From the NCBI RefSeq assembly GCF_000176915.2, contig NC_014844.1, positions 1,116,001 to 1,180,000 of the forward strand: a DNA stretch of 64,000 nucleotides, read 5' to 3'. Positions 46,150-57,542 of the stretch are shown piece after piece. The number at the start of each line of letters is the position of its first letter. Positions within the stretch are counted from its first letter, which is position 1. The DNA is from Pseudodesulfovibrio aespoeensis Aspo-2. GTDB taxonomy: Bacteria; Desulfobacterota; Desulfovibrionia; Desulfovibrionales; Desulfovibrionaceae. The position numbers were made by a program, and so were the translations under genes. The notes under the pieces were generated by a model. That model ran no database searches and was not told the DNA's origin. It saw nothing but the letters and a program-made list of their open reading frames with translations.

Positions 46150-46186
46150 GACGCCCCCGCGCACGTGCGCGGGGGCGTCTTTTGGT
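46150..46186 (+). terminator. Strong intrinsic terminator of the nif cluster
   Basis: Perfect 13-base stem (GACGCCCCCGCGC and complement) around ACGT, followed by TTTTGGTTT. This is the clearest end signal for the nif transcripts. Confidence 0.9.
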
Positions 46187-46194
46187 TTCATGCG

Positions 46195-46231
46195 GATGCG
46201 CCCCGCCGGTCACGGACTGGCGGGGCGCATC
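46195..46231 (-). terminator. Terminator of nifA
   Basis: Perfect 13-base stem GATGCGCCCCGCC / GGCGGGGCGCATC with an 11-base loop, 50 bases past the nifA stop on the minus strand. No T run. Confidence 0.6.
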
Positions 46232-46280
46232 GCTGATGGGGGAGGTGTGTGGCGGGAAAATTGTTCAGGGCGCATCGGCC

Positions 46281-47852
46281 TCAGCGCATGCGGCGAAGGC
46301 GCGCCCTTCCTTCGGCGATCATGCTTTCCAGGTTGTATTTCTTGACCCGGTAGCCCATCTGGCGGGCGGACAGGCTCAGCGCCTCGGCGGCCTTGTACTG
46401 GACCCAGCCGCTGCGCTCCAGCGCGGCCATGACCTCGTTGCGCTCCACCTCCTTGAGCGAGGTGCAGTGCAGCCCCTCGCCGTTTGAATGGAGCGCCTCC
46501 TGGACCGTGGCGATCTGGCCTGGGGCAAGGTACGACTTGAGGAATTCCAGGCTGATGCGCTCGGTGTCGGCCATGATGACCAGCCGCTCGATGAGGTTTT
46601 GCATCTCGCGCACGTTGCCGGGCCAGTCGTAGCGGATCAGGGCGTCCAGGGCGGTTGGGGTGAAGTGGATGTGCCGCCCGTAGTTCTCGGCCACTTCGCT
46701 CAGGAAGTGGTTGAGCAGACCGGTGATGTCGTCTTTTCGCTCGCGCAGCGATGGCACCCGGATGGGAAAGACGTTGAGCCGGTAGTAGAGATCAAGCCGG
46801 AACTGGCCGTGCTCCACCAGATCGCCCAGGTCGCGGTTGGTGGCGGCCAGGATGCGAACGTCGATGTGGCGGGTGCGGTTGGAGCCGAGGCGTTCCAGTT
46901 CCTTGTCCTGGATCACGCGCAGCAGCTTGGCTTGCAGGCCCATGGGCAACTCGCCAATCTCGTCGAGGAAGATGGTGCCGTTGTCCGCCTCCTCGAAGCG
47001 GCCCGGACGGGTGTTCGTGGCTCCGGTGAACGCCCCCTTCTCGTGGCCGAACAGCTCGGATTCGAGGAGGTTGGCCGGGATGGAGGCGCAGTTGACCTTG
47101 ATGAAGGGGTGCCCCTTGCGGTCGGAAATCTCGTGGATGATGCGGGCGATGAGCGTCTTGCCCACCCCGGACTCGCCGAGCAGCAGCACCGTGGCCCTGG
47201 TGGGCGAGACCTTTTCGATCTGCCGCTGCACCTCGATCATGGGCGCGCTCTGGCCCACGATGTACGGCCCCTTGGTGTTCTTGGATATCTGGTATTTGAG
47301 CGAGGTGTTCTCGCGCTTGAGCACAGCCTCGCGCTCCATGATCTTCTCGTTGAGGCTGATGAACTGGGCGATGAGGGTGGCCACCACCTTGAGGAAATCC
47401 ACATCCTCCTCAAAGGCGATCTCGTCCTCGAACAACCGGTCCACATTGAGCACGCCGATGGGTTCGCCGTGCAGGACGATGGGCACCCCGATGAACGAGA
47501 TCATGCCCCGGCGGATCTTGCGCGAGCCGGTCTTGTCCAGAAACAGCGGCTCCTTGTCGATATCGGGCACGAAGTAGGGCTCGCCGGTCTGGAAGATGCG
47601 GCCCGTGACCCCCTCGTCAAGCCGGTAGACGCCGCGCTGCTTCTCCTCGCGGGTCAGGCCGTAGGAGGCATTGATGGACAGGTGTCCGGTTTCGGGATCG
47701 TAGAGCGTGACCGTGGCGCGTTGCATGCTCAGCAGTTCCGACAGGATGCCAAGCACGCCGTCCAGGGCCGACTCCAAATGCAGAGCCTGATCGATGACCT
47801 GACAGATGGCCAGCAGGGCCGAGAGTTTGAGTCCGTGGACAGTGGGAGCCAT
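46281..47852 (-). CDS. nifA: Nif-specific sigma-54 activator NifA
   Basis: 523 aa from the ATG at 47852. N-terminal GAF domain (about residues 20-165; [37 protein letters not shown]), AAA+ ATPase with Walker A GESGVGKT near 218, GAFTGA near 261 and [19 protein letters not shown], and a C-terminal Fis-type HTH ([22 protein letters not shown] near 495). It lacks a receiver domain and has no interdomain CxxxxC typical of oxygen-sensitive rhizobial NifA. An in-frame ATG at 47882 overlaps the promoter and cannot be used from it. Convergent with the nif genes. Confidence 0.95.
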   Translation of the reverse strand: MAPTVHGLKLSALLAICQVIDQALHLESALDGVLGILSELLSMQRATVTLYDPETGHLSINASYGLTREEKQRGVYRLDEGVTGRIFQTGEPYFVPDIDKEPLFLDKTGSRKIRRGMISFIGVPIVLHGEPIGVLNVDRLFEDEIAFEEDVDFLKVVATLIAQFISLNEKIMEREAVLKRENTSLKYQISKNTKGPYIVGQSAPMIEVQRQIEKVSPTRATVLLLGESGVGKTLIARIIHEISDRKGHPFIKVNCASIPANLLESELFGHEKGAFTGATNTRPGRFEEADNGTIFLDEIGELPMGLQAKLLRVIQDKELERLGSNRTRHIDVRILAATNRDLGDLVEHGQFRLDLYYRLNVFPIRVPSLRERKDDITGLLNHFLSEVAENYGRHIHFTPTALDALIRYDWPGNVREMQNLIERLVIMADTERISLEFLKSYLAPGQIATVQEALHSNGEGLHCTSLKEVERNEVMAALERSGWVQYKAAEALSLSARQMGYRVKKYNLESMIAEGRARLRRMR

Positions 47853-47863
47853 GGCCTGTGGTA

Positions 47864-47879
47864 AGCAAAGGCAGTGCCA
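47864..47879 (-). promoter_or_regulatory. Sigma-54 promoter of nifA
   Basis: On the minus strand TGGCAC-TGCCT-TTGCT is a full -24/-12 match. The -12 GC lies only about 12 bases before the ATG at 47852, so the transcript would start at or next to the start codon. Confidence 0.85.
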
Positions 47880-47937
47880 CAATGGGTTTTGTGGAAAAAT
47901 ATTTAAAAAACAGATAGTTAGCTATTCAGGCGAGCAG

Positions 47938-47956
47938 CATTTTTGATACAAAAATG
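47938..47956. promoter_or_regulatory. Perfect palindrome upstream of nifA promoter
   Basis: CATTTTTG-ATA-CAAAAATG, an exact 8-3-8 dyad in an AT-rich island, about 68 bases from the -24 element. Its position fits an enhancer-binding site; its sequence differs from the dyads before nifH. Confidence 0.6.
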
Positions 47957-48063
47957 TAATATTCGCGCCGCGAGTATACATATCTGCAAATATGCGGGGA
48001 CGATAATAGCTGGTCGGTCGGCGGCAGCGGCTGGCAGGGGGGAGTCCTGTCGATCAAGGCGGA

Positions 48064-49239
48064 TCAGTGGCCGAGGCAGTGTCGGCGCATGGCCGTGACG
48101 CGGTCGATGTAGGCTGTCTGATAGAGGGGGCCGTTGGCGGTGAAGGCGCGGGCCGCCTCCAGGTGGGCGTCGCACCACAGGGCCAGGGCCGGGTTGCGGT
48201 GGATGCGCCCGTAGGCCTTGATCATGTGCAGGGTCATGTGGCAGACGGGCATGCGCTCGCGGGCGAGGACCAGCAGGTCGGTGTGGTCGCGGTCGAGATC
48301 GAGGAAGAACGCGCCCACGGCCTCGGCACTGTGGTAGTTGGCCCCGGAGGCGAGCCGTTTGAGCAGCGCATCGTCGTCCAGGCGCGTGAGACGACAGTGC
48401 GCCCGCCACTGGGCCGGCACGGTCTCGTTCTCCCGGTATTGTACCGCGCCGGTTTCGAGGAACCGGGTCACGGTGTCGGCCAGCCGGTCGGGCATGGAGG
48501 CGATGTGCTCGATGTCGCGCCGGGCGCGCAGGCCGGTGACCTGTCCGTCTTTTTCTTCCAGGGTGATCTTCAGGAACGGGCACTGGGTCTCGATGCGCTT
48601 GTCCGAGTCGGCCCAGATGCCGCCGAACACGCGGTCCATGTCGATGACATGGACGCCCGGCAGGCTGCGGCTCCAGCCGCGCAGGGTGTCTATGGCCCCG
48701 CGCGACACTTCGGTCCATCCCTTGAGATATGAGAACGGCTCCGGGCCGAACGCGGGATACGGGGTCAGCCGCGAGAGCACGAGGATGGGTGGCGACGGAA
48801 AATCGGCCCTGACGCGGGCCAGCATCTCTCCGTAGCGCTTGAGGTAGGTGGCCGGATTGGGCTCGAACATGCGGCACTCCGCCTGGGCCCAGGCCATCAA
48901 CTCCTGGTTGTCAGTCAGGGCGCGCGGGTCCATGTAAAAGACGTATTTCTCCTTGTCGTGGACAAAAAGCGGCGTATTCTCGTGGAAAAGGCTCATGACG
49001 ATGAGTGCGGGTTCCGGGTCGTCCGGGCCGATGGGTTGGAACTGGTGCTTGAGCTCCCGTCCGTGAAAGTAGTTGCCAAGGCCCATGGTCCGGTCGAGGC
49101 GGGCCAGGGATTCGGGAATGCCGTGGTGGCTGGGCAGAGTCAGGGGCGAGGCGAGCACGCGATAGATGGCCTCGAAGCCGCGTCCTGCCATGGCGCGGCT
49201 GAGGAAATCGGCCTGGCAGTTGCCAAGAAAGTAGAGCAT
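48064..49239 (-). CDS. GNCQ-motif (WcbI-like SGNH) hypothetical protein
   Basis: 391 aa from the ATG at 49239, which follows AGGGG by nine bases; a longer frame to 49317 adds a low-complexity lead. The N-terminus MLYFLGNCQAD resembles the GNCQ motif of WcbI-type capsule acyltransferase-like proteins in the SGNH group. HVIDMDRVFGGIWAD near residue 215 and YHSAEAVG near 325 could supply further active-site residues. No TM or signal peptide. It is the only surface-polysaccharide-like gene in this part of the window, so its pathway is not evident. Assignment is tentative. Confidence 0.65.
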   Translation of the reverse strand: MLYFLGNCQADFLSRAMAGRGFEAIYRVLASPLTLPSHHGIPESLARLDRTMGLGNYFHGRELKHQFQPIGPDDPEPALIVMSLFHENTPLFVHDKEKYVFYMDPRALTDNQELMAWAQAECRMFEPNPATYLKRYGEMLARVRADFPSPPILVLSRLTPYPAFGPEPFSYLKGWTEVSRGAIDTLRGWSRSLPGVHVIDMDRVFGGIWADSDKRIETQCPFLKITLEEKDGQVTGLRARRDIEHIASMPDRLADTVTRFLETGAVQYRENETVPAQWRAHCRLTRLDDDALLKRLASGANYHSAEAVGAFFLDLDRDHTDLLVLARERMPVCHMTLHMIKAYGRIHRNPALALWCDAHLEAARAFTANGPLYQTAYIDRVTAMRRHCLGH

Positions 49240-49356
49240 GGCGCGTGTCCCCTGGTTGGCGTTATCCTGTTTTTGACTGGAATCCATCGTCATATCGGCA
49301 GGTTTGGTCGAGGACATGAGGGGTGGCTGGCGGTGGTAGGGCTTTCGAACGGCCCG

Positions 49357-49403
49357 CGTAACATGTCACCAAAGCGTAACAGTGACCCCATTGTGCTGTA
49401 ACA
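49357..49403. promoter_or_regulatory. Candidate PHO box repeats upstream of pstS
   Basis: CGTAACA at 49357 and 49375 and TGTAACA at 49397 form direct repeats. Read on the other strand, CTGTTAC occurs twice at a 22-base interval, two PhoB half-site lengths. It lies about 77-120 bases before the pstS ATG. Confidence 0.45.
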
Positions 49404-49479
49404 GAGCCGGGCTAGTCTCTGCCCATGCCAACCACGGATTTCCACTTTCATAAATCTTATTTTCTGAGGAGACCCTTCA

Positions 49480-50520
49480 ATGCGTAAATTTGTCAAGCTG
49501 CTCGTCGCTGTCGCCGTCATCACCTTCGGTGCCGGCATGGCCCATGCCCGCGACCAGATCAAGGTCGTTGGCTCCAGCACTGTCTACCCGTTCTCCAGCT
49601 ATGTGGCCGAGGAACTGGGCGCCACCTCCAAGTTCAAGTCCCCGGTTGTCGAGTCCACCGGTTCCGGCGGTGGTTTCAAGCTCTTCATTCAGGGTGCCGG
49701 CATGGACACCCCGGACATCACCAACGCCTCCCGCCGCATGAAGTCCTCCGAGTTCGAGGCTGCCACCGCCGCTGGTGTCACTGAGATCACCGAGGCCCTG
49801 ATCGGCTACGACGGCATCGCCATCGCCCAGAACAAGGAGAATGGCGAGTTCTCCATCACCATGGACGAGCTGGCCCTGGCCACCATGGAAATGGTGCCTG
49901 TGAACGGCAAGCTCGAAAAGAACCCCTACACCACCTGGGACCAGATCAACCCGGCCCTGCCCAAGCGCAAGATCATCTTCTACGGCCCGCCGACCTCCTC
50001 GGGTACCCGTGACGCCTTTGCCGAGATGGTTCTCGGTCACTTCGGCAAGGCCAACGGTGCCCTGTACGACGCCATCGCCCCCAAGGGCAAGGGCGAGAAC
50101 TACAGTGCCGTGCGCCAGGACGGCATCTACGTGCCTGCCGGCGAGAACGACAACCTGATTGTTCAGAAGCTGACCAAGGACAAGGACGCCTTCGGCATCT
50201 TCGGCTACTCCTTCCTGGGTGAGAACTCCGACCGCATCGTCGGCGCCAAGATCAATGGCGTGTTCCCCGAGCCGGAAACCATTGCCAGCGGCAAGTACCC
50301 CATCTCCCGCTCCCTGTTCTTCTACATCAAGAAGGCCCACCTCGATAAGGTTCCCGGCATGAAGGAATACGTCGAGCTGTTCATGAGCGACAAGATGATC
50401 GGCCCCAAGGGGTTGCTCAAGCGCATCGGACTGGTGCCCCTGGCCGACGACATGCGCGCCAAGGTCCAGAAGGACGTGCTCTCTCTCAAGAACCTGACCC
50501 TGGACGACCTCAAGAAATAA
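49480..50520 (+). CDS. pstS: Phosphate ABC transporter substrate-binding protein
   Basis: 346-aa periplasmic protein. Signal peptide residues 1-23 (MAHA cleavage). Mature start IKVVGSSTVYPFSS and STGSGGGFKLF near residue 60 form the phosphate-binding loops; ASRRMKSSEF near 84 and SSGTRDAF near 172 complete the site. This is the PstS type often found in deltaproteobacteria. The ATG follows a TGAGGAG site. It is followed by pstC after 139 bases and probably leads the transporter operon under PhoB-like control. Confidence 0.95.
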   Translation: MRKFVKLLVAVAVITFGAGMAHARDQIKVVGSSTVYPFSSYVAEELGATSKFKSPVVESTGSGGGFKLFIQGAGMDTPDITNASRRMKSSEFEAATAAGVTEITEALIGYDGIAIAQNKENGEFSITMDELALATMEMVPVNGKLEKNPYTTWDQINPALPKRKIIFYGPPTSSGTRDAFAEMVLGHFGKANGALYDAIAPKGKGENYSAVRQDGIYVPAGENDNLIVQKLTKDKDAFGIFGYSFLGENSDRIVGAKINGVFPEPETIASGKYPISRSLFFYIKKAHLDKVPGMKEYVELFMSDKMIGPKGLLKRIGLVPLADDMRAKVQKDVLSLKNLTLDDLKK

Positions 50521-50659
50521 TTGCATCCTGACCCGAAGGAGACCGGCCCGGCAGCGGTCCGGTCTCCTTCGACGTTGTCGTGGAATCGAAGACAGACAAA
50601 AGGCAGGGTGTTCCGGGCGGCGGAAGCCGCGTGTCCGGGCAGCCTGAGCAGGGGCCACC

Positions 50660-51886
50660 GTGGAAACAGGAACCATTTTTCTCTATCTCGTTTGCGGGCT
50701 GATCCCACTCGCAGTGGTCGCCTACTTTCTGGCGACCAGGCGAACGTTCTCGGTCAAGTTCGAGGGCGAAAAATTTCATTCGACACCCGGCAGTTATGGT
50801 TGGTACGCCACCATCTGCACCCTCTCGCCAGCTCTGCTGGCCTCGTTCGTCGCCGCCGTGCTTCAGTTGACGGGTGTGGTGGAAGTGCCAGGAACCGCGC
50901 TGGTGTCCACGGTCATCGCCCTGGCCGCAGGCGGACTGTATGTGGGAGTGCTGACCGTCAAGCCCAGTCTGCGCGCCCGGGCCATCGTCGAGCAGATGGT
51001 GGTCAAGATGCTCTTCGTCGCGTCCCTGGTCTCCATCCTGACCACCATCGGCATTGTCCTGTCTGTGGTCTTTGAGGCCATCCGCTTTTTCGAGATCGTC
51101 AGCGTCTGGGACTTCATCACCGGCACCTCCTGGAGCCCGGACGGCGTCTCGGCGGGCGATTCCGATGTCAAGGGCATGTTCGGCTCCATCCCGCTCTTTG
51201 CGGGCACGTTCATGATCACGGCTATCGCCATGCTGGTGGCCATCCCCATCGGTCTCTTCGCTGCCATCTGCACGGCGGAGTATGCCTCGCCCACCTTCCG
51301 CAAGATCGCCAAGCCCGCTCTGGAGATCCTGGCTGGCATCCCCACTGTGGTCTACGGCTTTTTTGCGGCCATCACGGTCAGCCCCCTGGTGGTCCGGGCT
51401 GCGGAGTATGTCGGCCTGCAGGCGGATTTCACCAACGCCCTGGCCCCCGGTCTGGTCATGGGCGTGATGATCATTCCCTTTGTGTCGTCCCTGTCCGACG
51501 ATGTCATCACCTCGGTGCCCAACTCGTTGCGCGAAGGTTCGCTGGCCATGGGCGCGTACCATTCGGAAACCATCAAGACCGTGATCCTGCCCGCCGCGTT
51601 GCCCGGCATCATATCCGCCTTCCTGCTGGCCGTATCGCGGGCAGTTGGCGAAACCATGATCGTGGTCATGGCCGCCGGGTTGCGCGCCAACCTGACATGG
51701 AACCCGCTTGAAGGCATGACCACGGTCACGGTGCGCATCGTGGACGCCCTGACCGGGGACCAGGCATTCGACAGCCCGGAAACTCTTTCCGCTTACGGCC
51801 TGGGGCTGGTGCTGCTGGTGGTCACATTGGTCCTCAACGTCATCTCGCTGGTGGTCATCCGCCGGTTCAGACAACAGTACGAATAG
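50660..51886 (+). CDS. pstC: Phosphate ABC transporter permease PstC
   Basis: 408 aa, about 90 residues longer than E. coli PstC owing to an N-terminal extension with three extra hydrophobic segments (near 5-25, 50-70, 78-98). The permease core begins near 170; the ATPase-docking EAA-like loop is SVPNSLREGSLAMGAYHSETIKTV around residues 285-308. GTG start with AGGGG upstream. Eight bases separate it from pstA. Confidence 0.93.
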   Translation: METGTIFLYLVCGLIPLAVVAYFLATRRTFSVKFEGEKFHSTPGSYGWYATICTLSPALLASFVAAVLQLTGVVEVPGTALVSTVIALAAGGLYVGVLTVKPSLRARAIVEQMVVKMLFVASLVSILTTIGIVLSVVFEAIRFFEIVSVWDFITGTSWSPDGVSAGDSDVKGMFGSIPLFAGTFMITAIAMLVAIPIGLFAAICTAEYASPTFRKIAKPALEILAGIPTVVYGFFAAITVSPLVVRAAEYVGLQADFTNALAPGLVMGVMIIPFVSSLSDDVITSVPNSLREGSLAMGAYHSETIKTVILPAALPGIISAFLLAVSRAVGETMIVVMAAGLRANLTWNPLEGMTTVTVRIVDALTGDQAFDSPETLSAYGLGLVLLVVTLVLNVISLVVIRRFRQQYE

Positions 51887-51894
51887 GCGACAGT

Positions 51895-53055
51895 ATGAAA
51901 TACTCCATCGATCCCAAAGTATTGAAAAGAAGGGCCAGCCGCGACAAGCGGTTCAGGACCTATGCCTACACCGCCATCCTCATGGCCGCGGCGTTTCTCG
52001 TCTTCTTTTTCACCGACATCATCACCACGGCCCTGAGCGCCTTCAAACAGGCCGAGTTGCTGGTGGAGGTGCACTATGTGGACGAGGCCAGGAAGATGGG
52101 CGACTACGCCCTGGACGACGATGTGAGCCCTCTGGTCAGTCGGGGCTTCACCCGTCTGATACCAAACCAGATGCGCGAGGACCGCTCGCTGCTCGGAACC
52201 GCCGAGGAGAAATGGGTCCTGGCCGAGGCCGAGGTGGACCAGTACCTCAAGGGCAAGCCCAACCGCCTCAAGAAAGACGAGAGAAAGATCGTGGACACCA
52301 TGCGGGCCGAGGGCAGGGCCAGACTCGCCTTCAACATCGGCTTCTTCGAGAACGGCGATTCCAAGCTGCCGGAGATGGCGGGCATATGGGCCGCTGCCGT
52401 GGGCTCCATGTACGTGCTCATCATTACCTTCCTCTTCAGCTTTCCCACCGGGGTCATGACCGCCATCTATCTCGAGGAGTTCGCGCCCAACAACCGGATC
52501 ATGCAGGTCATCGAGGTCAACATCAACAATCTGGCCGCCATTCCGTCCATCCTTTTCGGACTGCTCGGCCTGTCCATCTTCATCAACTTCTTCGGGGTGC
52601 CTCGATCCTCGGCCCTGGCTGGCGGTCTGACGCTGGCGCTCATGACCCTGCCGGTGATCATCATCTCGACCCGTGCGGCCATCCGCGCCGTGCCCGATTC
52701 CATCCGCGAGGGCTCGCTGGCCCTGGGCGCGACCCGCTGGCAGATGGTGCTGACCAACGTGCTGCCCCTGTCGCTGCCCGGCATCCTGACCGGCACCATC
52801 ATCGGGCTGGCCCAGGCCATCGGCGAGACCGCGCCGCTGCTTATCGTTGGCATGATGGCCTACATTCCGGATGCCCCTACCAGTTTCACCTCCGCAGCCA
52901 CGGTTCTGCCCGCCCAGATATACACCTGGTCCTCGGATTCCCTGCGCGCCTTTACCGAGCGCACCTCGGCGGGCATCATCGTGCTGCTGGCGGTCATGCT
53001 CTCCATGAACGCTGTCGCCATCTACCTGCGCAACAAGTACGAGACCAAATGGTAG
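51895..53055 (+). CDS. pstA: Phosphate ABC transporter permease PstA, DUF3333-type
   Basis: 386 aa. TM near residues 22-42, then a hydrophilic insertion of about 110 residues (DUF3333-like, extracytoplasmic), and the permease core from about 165. EAA-like loop: AVPDSIREGSLALGATRWQMVLTNV near 265. The extended form matches the extended PstC. No pstB or phoU follows: a strong terminator lies 17 bases downstream. Confidence 0.93.
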   Translation: MKYSIDPKVLKRRASRDKRFRTYAYTAILMAAAFLVFFFTDIITTALSAFKQAELLVEVHYVDEARKMGDYALDDDVSPLVSRGFTRLIPNQMREDRSLLGTAEEKWVLAEAEVDQYLKGKPNRLKKDERKIVDTMRAEGRARLAFNIGFFENGDSKLPEMAGIWAAAVGSMYVLIITFLFSFPTGVMTAIYLEEFAPNNRIMQVIEVNINNLAAIPSILFGLLGLSIFINFFGVPRSSALAGGLTLALMTLPVIIISTRAAIRAVPDSIREGSLALGATRWQMVLTNVLPLSLPGILTGTIIGLAQAIGETAPLLIVGMMAYIPDAPTSFTSAATVLPAQIYTWSSDSLRAFTERTSAGIIVLLAVMLSMNAVAIYLRNKYETKW

Positions 53056-53072
53056 CCTGAATCCAGATCGTC

Positions 53073-53116
53073 AAAAAGAGGGGGCATGCCGCATCGCGGC
53101 ATGCCCCCTCTTTTTT
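53073..53116. terminator. Bidirectional intrinsic terminator
   Basis: Nearly perfect 20-base stem with A run on the left and T run on the right, loop ATC. It serves pstA on the plus strand and the chemoreceptor on the minus strand. Confidence 0.95.
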
Positions 53117-53134
53117 GGCGGATGAACCCGGCGG

Positions 53135-55627
<2,493 letters not shown>

Positions 55628-55682
55628 TCACAAAGGGATGTTACAATCTGGTGAATTTGTTTCCGGCTGGAACAGGCTGAAA

Positions 55683-57542
55683 TCAGGAGTGTTTTTTTTG
55701 GCCTGGCCGGGATTTCCCGCCTGATTTCCCTGGGCCGGGCCTGCCAGTGGTCGGCATGAGCAGCCCATGCTGGCGCAGCCGCTCGGCATCGGTTTTTGCC
55801 ACCGGGATGGGGTTGCCCTTGAGGTCTGTCCCGGCATGGTACATGGCCGCCGCTGCGGTGCCGGGCAGGGGGATGAAGCACTGCACCTGCTCCGGTTTCC
55901 AGCCCCTGTCGCGCAGCCATTGGCCCAGGGCGCGCATGTCGTCGTCCGTGCAGCCGGGAAAGGCGCTCATCAGGTAGGGGATGACATACTGCCGCTTGCC
56001 CGCAATTTTCGATTCCCGCTCAAAGACGTCGAGGAACCGCTCAAAGGTGTCAAAGGTCGGCTTGCGCATGAGTTTCAAGACATGCTCGGCCATGTTTTCG
56101 GGCGCGACCTTGGCCTGACCGCCCACGTAGGTGCGGATGAGCCGGGCCAGGGGTGGCATGTCGGTCAGGGCCAGATCCATGCGCCAGCCGCTGGCCACGC
56201 GCACGTGTTTGACCGAGGGCACGGCGGCCACGCCGTCGAGCAGGTCGAGGAAGTCGGACTGGCTGACCGTGAAATGCTTGCACACGGCGGGGGTGAGGCA
56301 GCTCGCCCGGACGCAGGCGGACTGGTCCGAGGCGCAGCGTCCGCCCCACATGTTGGCGCTGGGGCCGCCCACGTCGCTGATGCTGCCGCCGAATCCGCGC
56401 ACTCTGGTCACGGCCTCGGCCTCGCGCAGGAGCGATGCCCGGCTGCGCGAGCGGATCTGCCGCCCCTGGTGCAGGGCCAGGGTGCAGAAGGAGCAGCCGC
56501 CCGCGCACCCGCGATGGGTGGTGATGGAGGTCATGATCATGTCCGCCGCCGGGATGCGCTCCGCATAGGCAGGGTGGGGCAGCCGGGTGAAGGGCAGCCC
56601 GGCCAGCTTGTCCAGGCCGCGCGTATCCAGCGGCGGGCCGGGCGGGGTCAGGATGACCAGCCTGTCGCCGCTCTGCTGGACCGCGATCTCGCGGTTCTGG
56701 TGCACTTGCCGCTCCAGGAGCAGGGTGGCCCGGATCAGGGCCTGGGGATCGGCCAGGATATCCTCGTGGGAGGGCAGCTCCATGACCGGGGCGAAGTCCG
56801 GCACATCGCCGCTGGCCCCGGCGGTGACCACGCCCGGAATGCGCGCCAGGAGCGGGCGCAGGGTTTTTAAGTCCATGTCTTCCGCATTGTCAAAGGCGTC
56901 GGCAATGGCGTCGGCCAGGGCCACGATGGAGTTTTCGGCCATGCCGTAGGTGATGGCTGTGGCCTTGCTGTCCAGCAGGATGGAGCGGCGCACGGAGTCG
57001 GCCCAGAAGTCGTAGTGGGAGATGCGGCGCAGGGACGCCTCGATGCCGCCCAGGATCACTGGCAGGGAGCGGAAGGCGCGCTGGACCACGTTGGCGTAGG
57101 CGATGCAGGCCCGGTTGGGGCGGCTGCCAGCCATGCCGCCGGGGGTGTAGGCGTCGTCGCTGCGCTTTTTGCGAAAGGCCGTGTAGTGGGCGAGCATGGA
57201 GTCGAGCGAGCCTGCGGTGACCCCGGCAAAGAGGCGGGGTCTGCCCATGCGCACCACGTCGTCGGGCGTGTCCCATCGGGGCTGGGCCACCACGCCCACG
57301 CGGTAGCCGTGATGGATCAGCCAGCGGCCCAGGAGTGCCGCGCCAAAGGACGGGTGGTCCACGTAGCCGTCGCCGGTAATCAGGAGGATATCCAGTTCGT
57401 CCCAGCCCAGGCGGTCCATCTCCTGACGGGTCATGGGCAGGACCAGGGGCTGGGCAATGGCGGTGCGGGGGCGGCGGAGCGGGTCGGCGGGCGTCATGGC
57501 ACGATGATGGCCCAAGGGCGGTGTTTGGTCCATACAATTCAT
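55683..57542 (-). CDS. YgiQ-family radical SAM protein
   Basis: 619 aa, full family length. N-terminal YgiQ domain (about residues 30-330) includes DAYTPGGMAGSRPNRACIAYAN and LGGIEASLRRISHYDFW. The radical SAM cluster motif is GCAGGCSFC near 346 and is followed by GFGGSISDVGGPSANMWG. The C-terminal extension ends in a basic Gly/Pro/Lys tail. Its reaction is not known. The ATG at 57542 overlaps the previous gene's stop by four bases; other in-frame ATGs (57533, 57497) lack better ribosome sites. Co-transcribed with the glycosyltransferase-like gene. Confidence 0.9.
   Translation of the reverse strand: MNCMDQTPPLGHHRAMTPADPLRRPRTAIAQPLVLPMTRQEMDRLGWDELDILLITGDGYVDHPSFGAALLGRWLIHHGYRVGVVAQPRWDTPDDVVRMGRPRLFAGVTAGSLDSMLAHYTAFRKKRSDDAYTPGGMAGSRPNRACIAYANVVQRAFRSLPVILGGIEASLRRISHYDFWADSVRRSILLDSKATAITYGMAENSIVALADAIADAFDNAEDMDLKTLRPLLARIPGVVTAGASGDVPDFAPVMELPSHEDILADPQALIRATLLLERQVHQNREIAVQQSGDRLVILTPPGPPLDTRGLDKLAGLPFTRLPHPAYAERIPAADMIMTSITTHRGCAGGCSFCTLALHQGRQIRSRSRASLLREAEAVTRVRGFGGSISDVGGPSANMWGGRCASDQSACVRASCLTPAVCKHFTVSQSDFLDLLDGVAAVPSVKHVRVASGWRMDLALTDMPPLARLIRTYVGGQAKVAPENMAEHVLKLMRKPTFDTFERFLDVFERESKIAGKRQYVIPYLMSAFPGCTDDDMRALGQWLRDRGWKPEQVQCFIPLPGTAAAAMYHAGTDLKGNPIPVAKTDAERLRQHGLLMPTTGRPGPGKSGGKSRPGQKKHS

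Noticed and set aside
46150-46231. Two adjacent GC-rich palindromes considered as a CRISPR-like or REP array
   Set aside because: The two stems differ in sequence and lie between convergent gene ends, so they are terminators.
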